Source: Lentisphaerota bacterium (GTDB lineage: Bacteria; Verrucomicrobiota; Kiritimatiellia; RFP12; UBA1067). From it: a DNA stretch of 22,419 nt. The position numbers and the translations under genes were made by a program. The DNA is taken from NCBI GenBank assembly GCA_022839525.1, contig JALHET010000006.1, forward strand, positions 1-22,419, read 5' to 3'. This document shows, piece by piece, positions 15,705 to 22,419 of the stretch (the first letter of the stretch is position 1; each line of letters opens with the position of its first letter). A model generated the notes under the pieces. It was not told the DNA's origin. It saw only the letters and a list, made by a program, of their open reading frames with translations, and did no database searches.

Positions 15705-17716
15705 TGGATACGACTTCATTTTTTCAGGATTTGGCTGTCATTTTGGTGGCGGTCGGGATTGTTTCGGCCGTGTTCATGCGTTTTGGGTGGCCTAAGGTCA
15801 TCGGGTATATCCTCGCCGGGGTGGTCATCGGCAAGCACACCTTGGGCGGATCGCTCGTCATCAACCAGAGCAGTATCGACGTGTTCGGGCAGATCGGCGT
15901 CGTTTTCCTGATGTTCACGCTGGGGCTGGAATTCAGTCTGCGGAAGTTGAAAAAAATCGGGCATGTCATTTTTCCGACAGCCCTGTTGGACATGGCGGTG
16001 ATGATCTGGGCCGGCCATTTTGTGGGCACAAAGATTTTCGGGTGGGGGTCGGTGCAGAGCCTGTTTCTCGGGGCGGCCATCAGCGACTCGGCCACCACGT
16101 TGCTGGCAAAAACCATCAACGATATGGGGTGGGGGACGCGGCGTTTCACCAAGTACATTTTCGGGATCACCATCACCGAGGATATCCTGTGTGTGGGTGT
16201 GATCGCGCTGCTCACGGGACTCGTGAGGTCTGGGACGATGCGTGTGGGCGCGGTGGCGTACAGCATGGGCGGGCTCCTGCTGTTTCTGACCGGGGTGACG
16301 GTGTTCGGGCTTTTGTTGGTGCCGCGCGTGCTGAACCGCGTGGCACGGTTGAAGGATGACGAGTCGCTGCTGCTGACCATGCTCGGCTTCTGTTTTCTGG
16401 TCTCCTTCATTGCCGCCAAACTGAATTTCAGTTTGGCGATGGGCGCGTTTCTTGTGGGGGTGATGGGGGCAGAGTCGGAGCCGTTGAAGCGGATTTACCA
16501 GCAGTGCATGCCCTTAAGGACGATGTTCAGCGCGATTTTCTTTGTGACGATCGGGTTGCTGGTCGATCCGGCGCAAATGCTGGCGAACGCGCCGGCCATT
16601 TTGGGGGTCACGCTGGTGGTGATTTGCGGCAAGAGCTTCAACTGCACATTGGGGGCATTGTTGACGGGGCAGGATCTCAAGAACGCGATCCAGACCGGTA
16701 TCGGGCTGGCGCAGATCGGCGAGTTCGCCTATCTGGTGGCGCTGATTGGCCTCACCATGAAAGCGGTGGACAGCTCCGTGTACCAGATTGCGGTCGGCGT
16801 GTCGGTGCTGACGACGGTGCTGAATCCCTTCCTGTTGCGGGCATCGGATCCGCTTTCGGATTGGGCGGTGCGCAAGTTGCCGCCGAGGTGGAGAGAGTGG
16901 TTGGAGACCTATTCAAACTGGGTGGACCGGTTCCAGCACAGCTCGGCACCCAGCGCCACGATGAAGGCCATCCGGTTTAACCTGACACTCGTGTTGCTGC
17001 ACCTGGCCTTGGTTGCTGTGGTCTTCATCGCGGCGGGCATGTTGGCGCGGGTCGATTACACCCGGTTCTCGCCGCTGATCGAGGAGAACAAGAAAATGTT
17101 GCTGTGGAGCGCGGCCGGTCTGCTGACGGTGCCGAACGCGATCTTCATCTTCTTCCGGGCCCGCGCGTTGGGTGGGGCCGTGGCGGATGCCCTGATCCCC
17201 GCAAAAGTTGCGGAGACCTTGTGGGCGTTGTCTTTCCGGCGAATTGCCCGCCTGTTGTTTTCGGTTTCCAGTGTTGTTGTGCTGTTTTTTGAAAGCGCGA
17301 TGCTGAGCGGCACCATCATGCCGGAGCAGGGGTGGGCACGGGTGTTGGTGGGGGTGACGCTGCTGCTGGTCGGGGTGTTCGGGTGGAAGCGTTTCAGGCG
17401 CATGGGCGTGGAATCGCTCGAGACGCTGAGGGGCGTATTGACGAAAGAAATCGAGACCGATCCCACCGAATCGGTGGCGGATCTGTTGGATATCCACACC
17501 GAAAAAATCAAGGTGGGATTGATGTCGGAGGTCTGCGGGCGGTCGCTCCGGGACATCGATGTGCGGGCGCGGGCTGGCGTGAGTGTGATCGGCATCGAAC
17601 GGCAGGGCACGACCATTGTGAACCCCAAGGCAACCGAGACGCTGGAAGCGGGGGATGTCGTGTTGGTGCTGGGGGATGATGAGCAGATCGAGCGTACGCG
17701 GGTTTTGCTGGCCTAA
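15704..17716 (+). CDS. CPA2-family cation:proton antiporter (KefB/GerN-like) with TrkA-C domain
   Basis: Encodes 670 residues. Residues 5 to about 390 form the multi-span Na+/H+ exchanger domain (VIGYILAGVVIGKHTLGG, FGQIGVVFLMFTLGLEFS, LAQIGEFAYLVALIG). After a cytoplasmic loop, four more hydrophobic segments lie at about 425-560. A TrkA-C regulatory domain ends the protein (SLRDIDVRARAGVSVIGIER, VVLVLGDDEQIERTRVLL). There is no NAD-binding TrkA-N domain, unlike KefB/KefC proper, so glutathione gating should not be assumed. The role is likely K+ or Na+ for H+ exchange across the inner membrane. ATG 15704 overlaps the rimO stop; it converges with infA, 23 bases between the stops. Confidence 0.85.
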   Translation: MDTTSFFQDLAVILVAVGIVSAVFMRFGWPKVIGYILAGVVIGKHTLGGSLVINQSSIDVFGQIGVVFLMFTLGLEFSLRKLKKIGHVIFPTALLDMAVMIWAGHFVGTKIFGWGSVQSLFLGAAISDSATTLLAKTINDMGWGTRRFTKYIFGITITEDILCVGVIALLTGLVRSGTMRVGAVAYSMGGLLLFLTGVTVFGLLLVPRVLNRVARLKDDESLLLTMLGFCFLVSFIAAKLNFSLAMGAFLVGVMGAESEPLKRIYQQCMPLRTMFSAIFFVTIGLLVDPAQMLANAPAILGVTLVVICGKSFNCTLGALLTGQDLKNAIQTGIGLAQIGEFAYLVALIGLTMKAVDSSVYQIAVGVSVLTTVLNPFLLRASDPLSDWAVRKLPPRWREWLETYSNWVDRFQHSSAPSATMKAIRFNLTLVLLHLALVAVVFIAAGMLARVDYTRFSPLIEENKKMLLWSAAGLLTVPNAIFIFFRARALGGAVADALIPAKVAETLWALSFRRIARLLFSVSSVVVLFFESAMLSGTIMPEQGWARVLVGVTLLLVGVFGWKRFRRMGVESLETLRGVLTKEIETDPTESVADLLDIHTEKIKVGLMSEVCGRSLRDIDVRARAGVSVIGIERQGTTIVNPKATETLEAGDVVLVLGDDEQIERTRVLLA

Positions 17717-17739
17717 GCCAAGACCCCGTTTTGACCGGC

Positions 17740-17961
17740 TCAGACCTTGTGGCGGTAGATGATGCGCCCTTTGCTCAGGTCGTAAGGCGAAATCTCCAGC
17801 GTCACCTTGTCGCCCGCCGCGATCTTGATGAAGAACTTGCGCATCTTGCCGGAGATGTGAGCCAACACTTCGTGGCCGTTTTCCAGCCTCACCTTATACA
17901 TGGTGGCGGGAAGAACTTTAATCACGATCCCAACAACCTCAATGGCATCATCACTCGGCAT
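17740..17961 (-). CDS. infA: Translation initiation factor IF-1
   Basis: Encodes 73 residues, the standard size. The OB-fold signature [19 protein letters not shown] and the ending [15 protein letters not shown] are diagnostic. IF-1 binds the A site of the 30S subunit during initiation. ATG 17961 has a GGAG four bases upstream and a strong promoter about 40 bases away. It is the only minus-strand gene in the second half of the window and sits alone rather than in a ribosomal-protein operon. Confidence 0.97.
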   Translation of the reverse strand: MPSDDAIEVVGIVIKVLPATMYKVRLENGHEVLAHISGKMRKFFIKIAAGDKVTLEISPYDLSKGRIIYRHKV

Positions 17962-17986
17962 AGAACTCCGTCCTGAAGGAATAAAA

Positions 17987-18000
17987 ATAAATTAATTTAT
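17987..18000. promoter_or_regulatory. 14-bp perfect AT palindrome in the infA-dnaX gap
   Basis: ATAAATTAATTTAT is its own reverse complement. It lies at or just after the predicted infA start site, in the only strongly AT-rich stretch of the region. It may be an operator or only an AT-rich melting region. Confidence 0.3.
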
Positions 18001-18029
18001 ACTATAACACGCCGGTCTACTGCTGACAA
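18001..18029 (-). promoter_or_regulatory. Strong sigma-70-like promoter for infA
   Basis: On the minus strand, TTGTCA (18029-18024) and TATAGT (18006-18001) are separated by exactly 17 bases; each hexamer matches the consensus at five of six positions. The leader would be about 33 bases and contains the GGAG site of infA. Confidence 0.65.
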
Positions 18030-18102
18030 GTCTTGCACAGGGAAAATCTTTCCATGATTTTCATTGCTTCCGTCCGGGCAAAAGGTAAACTGCTTTCCCG
18101 TT

Positions 18103-19398
18103 ATGGCCTATGAAGTCTTAGCACGCAAATGGCGCCCGCAACAGTTTGGGGATGTGGTCGGGCAGGAACATGTCACGCGCACGCTGAAAAACGCGATCGA
18201 AAGCGGGCGCGTCGCTCACGCCTATCTGTTTGTGGGGCCGCGCGGCATCGGCAAGACTTCGCTGGCACGCATCTTTGCCAAGGCGTTAGACTGCGAGAAG
18301 GGGCCGACGGCAACGCCATGCTGCGAATGCACCATGTGCCGTGAAATCGCCGCGGGCAACTCGCTGGACGTGCAGGAGATCGACGGCGCGTCGAACAACG
18401 GCGTGGATCAGGTGCGCGACCTGCGCGACCAGATGCAGTTCGCGCCCGCGCATGGCACGTATAAAATCATCATCATCGACGAAGTCCACATGCTCTCCAC
18501 GGCGGCGTTCAACGCCTTGCTGAAGACGTTGGAGGAGCCGCCGCCGCATGTGAAGTTCATCTTTGCCACGACGGAAGGCGACAAGGTGTTGCCGACCATC
18601 ATCTCGCGGTGCCAACGCTTTGACTTGCGCCGCATCCAGACCCCGCTCATTGTCGAGCGGCTGCGTTTCATCTGCGGGGCAGAACGTATCACGGTTGAGG
18701 ACGACGCGCTGCTGGCCATCGCGCGCGGGGCGGAAGGCGGTTTGCGCGACGCGATCTCGGCGCTCGACCAGCTCATCTCGTTCAAGGGTGGCTCGCTCAC
18801 CGAGGACGATGTGCTGGCCGTGTTCGGCCTGGTTTCGCGCCGGTCGCTGGAGACCTTGGCCGCGGCCGTGCTCACGGGCGACATGGGCGAGATCCTGCGG
18901 CTGGTCGACATGTTCGACAGTGCGGGAAAGGACATGCGCAGGCTGGTGGTGGAACTGATGGAGCACTTCCGGAATCTGCTGATCTACCAGTATGTCGGCG
19001 AGGGGATGGCCAATCTCGACGCCACGCCGGAACAAATCCGCGTGTTGGCTTCGCAGGCCGCGTTGGCGGACTCGGCGCGCGTGCTGCAGATTGCCGATCA
19101 GTTGGGCGAGACGGAAGGGCGATTGCGGTACGCGCTTTCCGTGCGCACGCTGATCGAGATGTCGCTGATCCGGTGCGCGCGTCTTGCGCGGGCGGTGTCG
19201 CTGGAGGAAATCCTCAAAAGGTTGAACGCGTTGCGTACGGCCGAACCGCCCGCTGTTGCGGCGGAACCGGCCGCTGCCCCTGCCGCCGCTCCCGCGCGGC
19301 CGGCCATGAGGGCCGAACTTTACGATGATCCCGCGCTCAAGCAGGCGATGCGGGTGTTCGAAGGGAAGGTCGTGGCGGTGGAAGAGGGGAACGCTTAG
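18103..19398 (+). CDS. dnaX: DNA polymerase III subunit gamma/tau, shortened C-terminal region
   Basis: Encodes 431 residues. It opens MAYEVLARKWRPQQFGDVVG, with Walker A at 45-53 (GPRGIGKTS), zinc cysteines C64, C73, C76 and C79, and the DEVH box at 126-129. The SRCQRF arginine-finger segment and the clamp-loader collar to about residue 370 follow. DnaX is the ATPase of the clamp loader at the replication fork. An Ala/Pro-rich linker (about 385-405) leads directly to DDPALKQAMRVFEGKVVAV, a short tail that in many DnaX proteins follows a domain of about 100 residues. That domain is absent here, so either the protein is gamma-like by nature or a segment is lost. ATG 18103 is chosen by the conserved N-terminus. 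The M16 peptidase gene follows after 42 bases. Confidence 0.93.
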   Translation: MAYEVLARKWRPQQFGDVVGQEHVTRTLKNAIESGRVAHAYLFVGPRGIGKTSLARIFAKALDCEKGPTATPCCECTMCREIAAGNSLDVQEIDGASNNGVDQVRDLRDQMQFAPAHGTYKIIIIDEVHMLSTAAFNALLKTLEEPPPHVKFIFATTEGDKVLPTIISRCQRFDLRRIQTPLIVERLRFICGAERITVEDDALLAIARGAEGGLRDAISALDQLISFKGGSLTEDDVLAVFGLVSRRSLETLAAAVLTGDMGEILRLVDMFDSAGKDMRRLVVELMEHFRNLLIYQYVGEGMANLDATPEQIRVLASQAALADSARVLQIADQLGETEGRLRYALSVRTLIEMSLIRCARLARAVSLEEILKRLNALRTAEPPAVAAEPAAAPAAAPARPAMRAELYDDPALKQAMRVFEGKVVAVEEGNA

Positions 19399-19440
19399 AC
19401 GGATGCGTTTTTCCCATGCACGGGCACAGGAGGGGCGGCG

Positions 19441-22185
19441 ATGGGCTTTTGTCGGCGGGTCATGCGGTCTTTATGGATCTCCTTTTTGGCGGGGGTGTGC
19501 GGCGCGGAGACCGGCGGACTGGAGATACCCTATCAGAAGTATGTGCTGGACAACGGGCTGACCCTGCTTGTCCACGAAGACCACAAGGCGCCGATTGCGG
19601 CGGTGAACATCTGGTATCACGTCGGTTCCAAGAATGAGGAGACCGGGCGGACGGGTTTCGCGCACCTCTTTGAACACCTTATGTTCAACGGCAGCGAGCA
19701 CTTCAACGACGACTATTTCAAAGCGCTCGAGCGGGTGGGCGCGACGGGTATAAACGGAACCACGGACGAGGACCGGACCAATTATTTCCAAGAGGTTCCG
19801 CGCGACGCGCTGGATTTCGCGCTTTGGATGGAATCGGACCGAATGGGACACCTGCTGGGCGCGCTTACCCAAGAGCGGCTCGACGAGCAGCGCGGCGTGG
19901 TGATGAACGAAAAGCACCAGCACGACAATCAGCCGTACCGGATCGCTTACCGGCTGATCACCGAGAACACCTGGCCGGAAGGCCACCCGTATTCGTGGGA
20001 GGTGATCGGCTCTGAGAAAGATCTCGCGGCGGCAACGCTCGACGATGCCCGGAGTTGGTTCACGCGGTATTACGGTGCGGCCAACGCCGTGCTGGCCGTG
20101 GCGGGCGATGTGGAGGCCTCGAAGGTCTTCGAGAGCGTGAAGCGCGCGTTCGGCGACATCCCGTCCGGCTCCCCCATTTCCCGCCATACCGCTTACGTAG
20201 CGAAACGCACCGGAACCCGGCGCATGCGGGCGCAGGACCGCGTGCCGCAGAGCCGTCTTTTCAAAGTCTGGAACATACCTCCGTATGGCACGCCGGCGGG
20301 CAACCGGCTCTCCCTTGCCGGCGGGCTGCTCTCCTCTGGGAAATCGTCGCGTCTGTACAAGCGCCTGGTCTATGACGAACAGCTCGCCACCGACGTCTCC
20401 GCTGGCGCCGACCTCCGGGAAATCGCCGGGCAGTTCATGATCGTGGCCACGGCCAAACCGGGCATCACGCTCGACCGGATCGGGCGGGCCATCGACGAAG
20501 AACTCGCCCGGTTTCTAAAGAAAGGCCCCACAGGCGAGGAGCTTCAGCGCGTTAAGGCACAGTTCGAGGCCAATTTTGTGCGGGGTTGTGAGCGCATCGG
20601 CGGGTTTGGCGGCAAGTCGGACGTTCTGGCCAGGGGTTTTGTTCTCACGGGAAACCCCGATTACTATAAGACGGTGCTGGAGGAAACCCGCAGGGTCACC
20701 CCGCAGGTGATCGCCGAAACGGCGCGAGAATGGCTGTCTGACGGCCAGTTCGTGCTGGAACTCGAACCTTTCCCCGCCTACAGCGTAACGACGTCCGGTG
20801 TGGATCGCAGTGTGCTGCCGGTGCCGGAACTGAAAACGGAAGCGCGCTTTCCTGAGATTCAGCGGGCCGTGCTCGGCAACGGCCTCAAGGTGGTGTTCGC
20901 GGAGCGCCGCGGGACACCGTTGGTGCAGTTCTCCCTGATCATCGACGCCGGGTTTGCGGCGGACGCGTCGGCGTTGCCGGGAACGGCCAGTCTGGTTGCG
21001 GAGATGCTCGACGAGGGGACACGGCGGCGGACGGCGCTGGAGATCGGCAGGGAGCTGGAGTCGCTCGGCGCACAGCTCGGCGCGGGCTGCAACATGGACG
21101 CGACCGTTGTTTCGCTGAACACGCTTACGCGCCATCTGGATCAGGCGCTGGACATCTATGCGGACGTGATCCTCGATCCGGTTTTTCCTGAGGCCGACTT
21201 CCTGCGGTTGCGGAAACAGCGGCTGGCCGCCATCCGGCGCGAGAAATCGGAGCCGAACGGTGTGGCCATGCGGATCTTGCCGGGTTTGCTCTATGGCAAA
21301 GGGCACGCCTATGGCAACCCGTTCAGCGGGAGCGGGGACGAGGCTAGCGTCTCCCGTCTGACGCGCGACGATCTGGCGCGTTTTTACGGCATGTGGGTCA
21401 AGCCCAATAACGCCACGCTGGTTGTTGCCGGCGACGCCTCTTTGGCGGAACTCACCCCGAAGATTGAGCGTCTCTTTTCCGGCTGGCGTCCGGGGCCTGT
21501 GCCGGACAAGCGTGTTGACCGTGTGGCTCTTCCGTTGAGGCCCTCGGTTTATCTCATTGATCGGCCGTCTGCGCCGCAAGCGGTTATTTTCGCCGGGAGT
21601 GTGGCGCCGCCCAAAACGGCGGCGGACGAATATGCGGTCGAGGTTGCGAACACCATTCTTGGGGGCACCTTCACCAGCCGCGTGAACATGAATCTGCGGG
21701 AGGGGAAGCATTGGAGCTACGGTGCGCGGACGACGCTTGCGGATGCGCGGGGGCCCCGCGCTTTCTTCTGTGTGGCGCCGGTGCAGACCGACAAGGCGGC
21801 CGACGCGATGCGCGAGTTGGACCGCGAATTCCGCGGGCTGGCCGGCGGGGCGCTGCCTACGGAACGCGAAGTGAAGAAAACGGTGACGCAACTGACCCTC
21901 CAGTTGGCCGGGCGTTGGGAAACGCTGGGCGCGGTGGCCGGGAGCCTTGAGCAGACCGTCCGTTTCGGGTTGCCGGACAATTATTTTCACACCTATGCGG
22001 ACGCGATGCGGGCGCTCGCGCAACCGGCTGTGGCTCAGGCCGCCGCGCGTGTCGTCCGGCCCGACAGCCTAGTCTGGCTCGTGGTTGGTGACCGCACGAA
22101 AATTGGGGGAAAGCTGCGGCAGCTTGGCTGGGGTGACGTGACGGTTCTCGATTCCGACGGGAACCCCGTTGATGATGCGAGATGA
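19441..22185 (+). CDS. Exported two-domain M16 family zinc metallopeptidase
   Basis: Encodes 914 residues. A short hydrophobic N-terminus (MRSLWISFLAGVCGAE) suggests export. The first half is a catalytic M16 unit with inverted zinc motif H75-LFE-H79 and the third ligand Glu157 (GVVMNE). The second half, from about residue 475 (LGNGLKVVFAERRGTP), repeats the fold but has SLVAEMLDEG where HxxEH would be, so it is the inactive partner half. It keeps the LREGKHWSYGA segment that supplies substrate-binding Arg and Tyr in the family. Such peptidases degrade peptides in a closed chamber, probably here in the periplasm. The start follows AGGAGGGG by about five bases and lies close behind dnaX. Confidence 0.92.
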   Translation: MGFCRRVMRSLWISFLAGVCGAETGGLEIPYQKYVLDNGLTLLVHEDHKAPIAAVNIWYHVGSKNEETGRTGFAHLFEHLMFNGSEHFNDDYFKALERVGATGINGTTDEDRTNYFQEVPRDALDFALWMESDRMGHLLGALTQERLDEQRGVVMNEKHQHDNQPYRIAYRLITENTWPEGHPYSWEVIGSEKDLAAATLDDARSWFTRYYGAANAVLAVAGDVEASKVFESVKRAFGDIPSGSPISRHTAYVAKRTGTRRMRAQDRVPQSRLFKVWNIPPYGTPAGNRLSLAGGLLSSGKSSRLYKRLVYDEQLATDVSAGADLREIAGQFMIVATAKPGITLDRIGRAIDEELARFLKKGPTGEELQRVKAQFEANFVRGCERIGGFGGKSDVLARGFVLTGNPDYYKTVLEETRRVTPQVIAETAREWLSDGQFVLELEPFPAYSVTTSGVDRSVLPVPELKTEARFPEIQRAVLGNGLKVVFAERRGTPLVQFSLIIDAGFAADASALPGTASLVAEMLDEGTRRRTALEIGRELESLGAQLGAGCNMDATVVSLNTLTRHLDQALDIYADVILDPVFPEADFLRLRKQRLAAIRREKSEPNGVAMRILPGLLYGKGHAYGNPFSGSGDEASVSRLTRDDLARFYGMWVKPNNATLVVAGDASLAELTPKIERLFSGWRPGPVPDKRVDRVALPLRPSVYLIDRPSAPQAVIFAGSVAPPKTAADEYAVEVANTILGGTFTSRVNMNLREGKHWSYGARTTLADARGPRAFFCVAPVQTDKAADAMRELDREFRGLAGGALPTEREVKKTVTQLTLQLAGRWETLGAVAGSLEQTVRFGLPDNYFHTYADAMRALAQPAVAQAAARVVRPDSLVWLVVGDRTKIGGKLRQLGWGDVTVLDSDGNPVDDAR

Positions 22186-22239
22186 GGCTCCGCACCCGCG
22201 CAATCGATGGAAAAACATCGAATCAGTGCGCTTTCGCAA

Positions 22240-22268
22240 TTGACGCGGGTCAGTAGAGTCGATAACAT
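22240..22268 (+). promoter_or_regulatory. Sigma-70-like promoter for gap
   Basis: TTGACG (22240-22245) and TAACAT (22263-22268) are 17 bases apart. Transcription would begin near 22275, giving a leader of about 60 bases with AAGGAG before the gap start. Confidence 0.6.
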
Positions 22269-22335
22269 TTTTGGCCATTCATTCAAGGGGGCGTTAGGTT
22301 TTCGGATGTCCTCAACAAGCGAAGGAGTTAAAGAA

Positions 22336-22419
22336 ATGGCGATCAAGGTTGGCATCAATGGGTTCGGCCGCATTGGCCGTATGGTTTTCCGCGCGGCGAT
22401 CAAGAACTTCTCGAACGAT
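22336..22419 (+). CDS. gap: Glyceraldehyde-3-phosphate dehydrogenase, N-terminal fragment
   Basis: The first 28 codons read [20 protein letters not shown], the diagnostic NAD-binding opening of type I GAPDH (GxGxxG in [10 protein letters not shown]). The enzyme oxidises glyceraldehyde 3-phosphate to 1,3-bisphosphoglycerate in glycolysis. The gene runs off the right edge. AAGGAG eight to ten bases upstream supports the start, and it has its own promoter separate from the M16 gene. Confidence 0.95.
   Translation, partial: MAIKVGINGFGRIGRMVFRAAIKNFSND

Noticed and set aside
18042..18062. GAAAATC/GATTTTC inverted repeat before dnaX
   Set aside because: 7-bp AT-rich stem with no T-run and no promoter alignment; could easily be chance.
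18103..19398. Programmed frameshift signal in dnaX producing gamma
   Set aside because: I found no A-rich slippery heptamer near the expected site; CTCAAAAGG near 19212 does not fit.
20515..22023. 502-codon minus-strand frame inside the M16 peptidase gene
   Set aside because: Antisense shadow without motifs.
22204..22221. TCGATG/CATCGA hairpin after the M16 gene as a terminator
   Set aside because: Only six base pairs and no T-run follows, so termination cannot be supported.
1..22419. CRISPR array, insertion sequence or replication origin
   Set aside because: No regularly spaced repeats, no transposase gene with inverted ends and no cluster of DnaA-box-like sites was seen.

Overview
The window is high-GC DNA from a Gram-negative bacterium. 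It carries the outer-membrane genes bamA, a skp/ompH-like gene and lpxD. Beside them are secreted polysaccharide-associated families (a DUF4838 protein, a GHL10-type glycoside hydrolase and a PQQ-like propeller) that are common in the Planctomycetes-Verrucomicrobia-Chlamydiae group. I infer a Kiritimatiellota or Verrucomicrobia relative; no marker here fixes the phylum. Most sigma-70-like promoters called below are inferences from hexamers and spacing.

Layout. Positions 1-151 hold the tail of a coiled-coil protein. Positions 284-7694 hold a sugar-nucleotidyltransferase-like gene (minus) and three exported proteins: a PQQ-like propeller (minus), a DUF4838 protein (plus) and a GHL10 hydrolase (minus). 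Positions 7837-9567 form an accessory patch. It contains an HTH-MNT antitoxin gene overlapping a HEPN toxin gene that has lost its core, a possible small lipoprotein, tRNA-His(GUG) with promoter and terminator, a decayed YoeB/RelE-type toxin tail and a striking 47-nt nested hairpin. Positions 9568-17716 are a plus-strand run: bamA, skp-like, lpxD, rimO and a CPA2 antiporter, with start/stop overlaps (TGATG) at two joints. infA then runs on the minus strand from a strong promoter. dnaX and a two-domain M16 peptidase follow on the plus strand, and the window ends in the first codons of gap (GAPDH).

The main result is that lpxD is fused in frame to a DEAD-box RNA helicase. The LpxD part is near full length, with both active-site histidines at the expected 37-residue spacing. 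The helicase part has motifs Ib to VI but lacks the whole N-terminal part with the Q motif, Walker A and motif Ia. The joint falls in a stretch (RQIEKLK) that would suit either protein, which suggests a deletion at a short homology. Three other genes look as if an internal segment is missing while both ends are kept: the HEPN toxin gene, the PQQ propeller and dnaX. Either this lineage has a run of precise internal deletions, or the assembly has collapsed at several places. Read mapping would decide.

Functionally, bamA, skp and lpxD serve outer-membrane protein and lipid A assembly. rimO, infA and tRNA-His serve translation. dnaX serves replication. The first third of the window looks like a small set for extracellular glycan breakdown.
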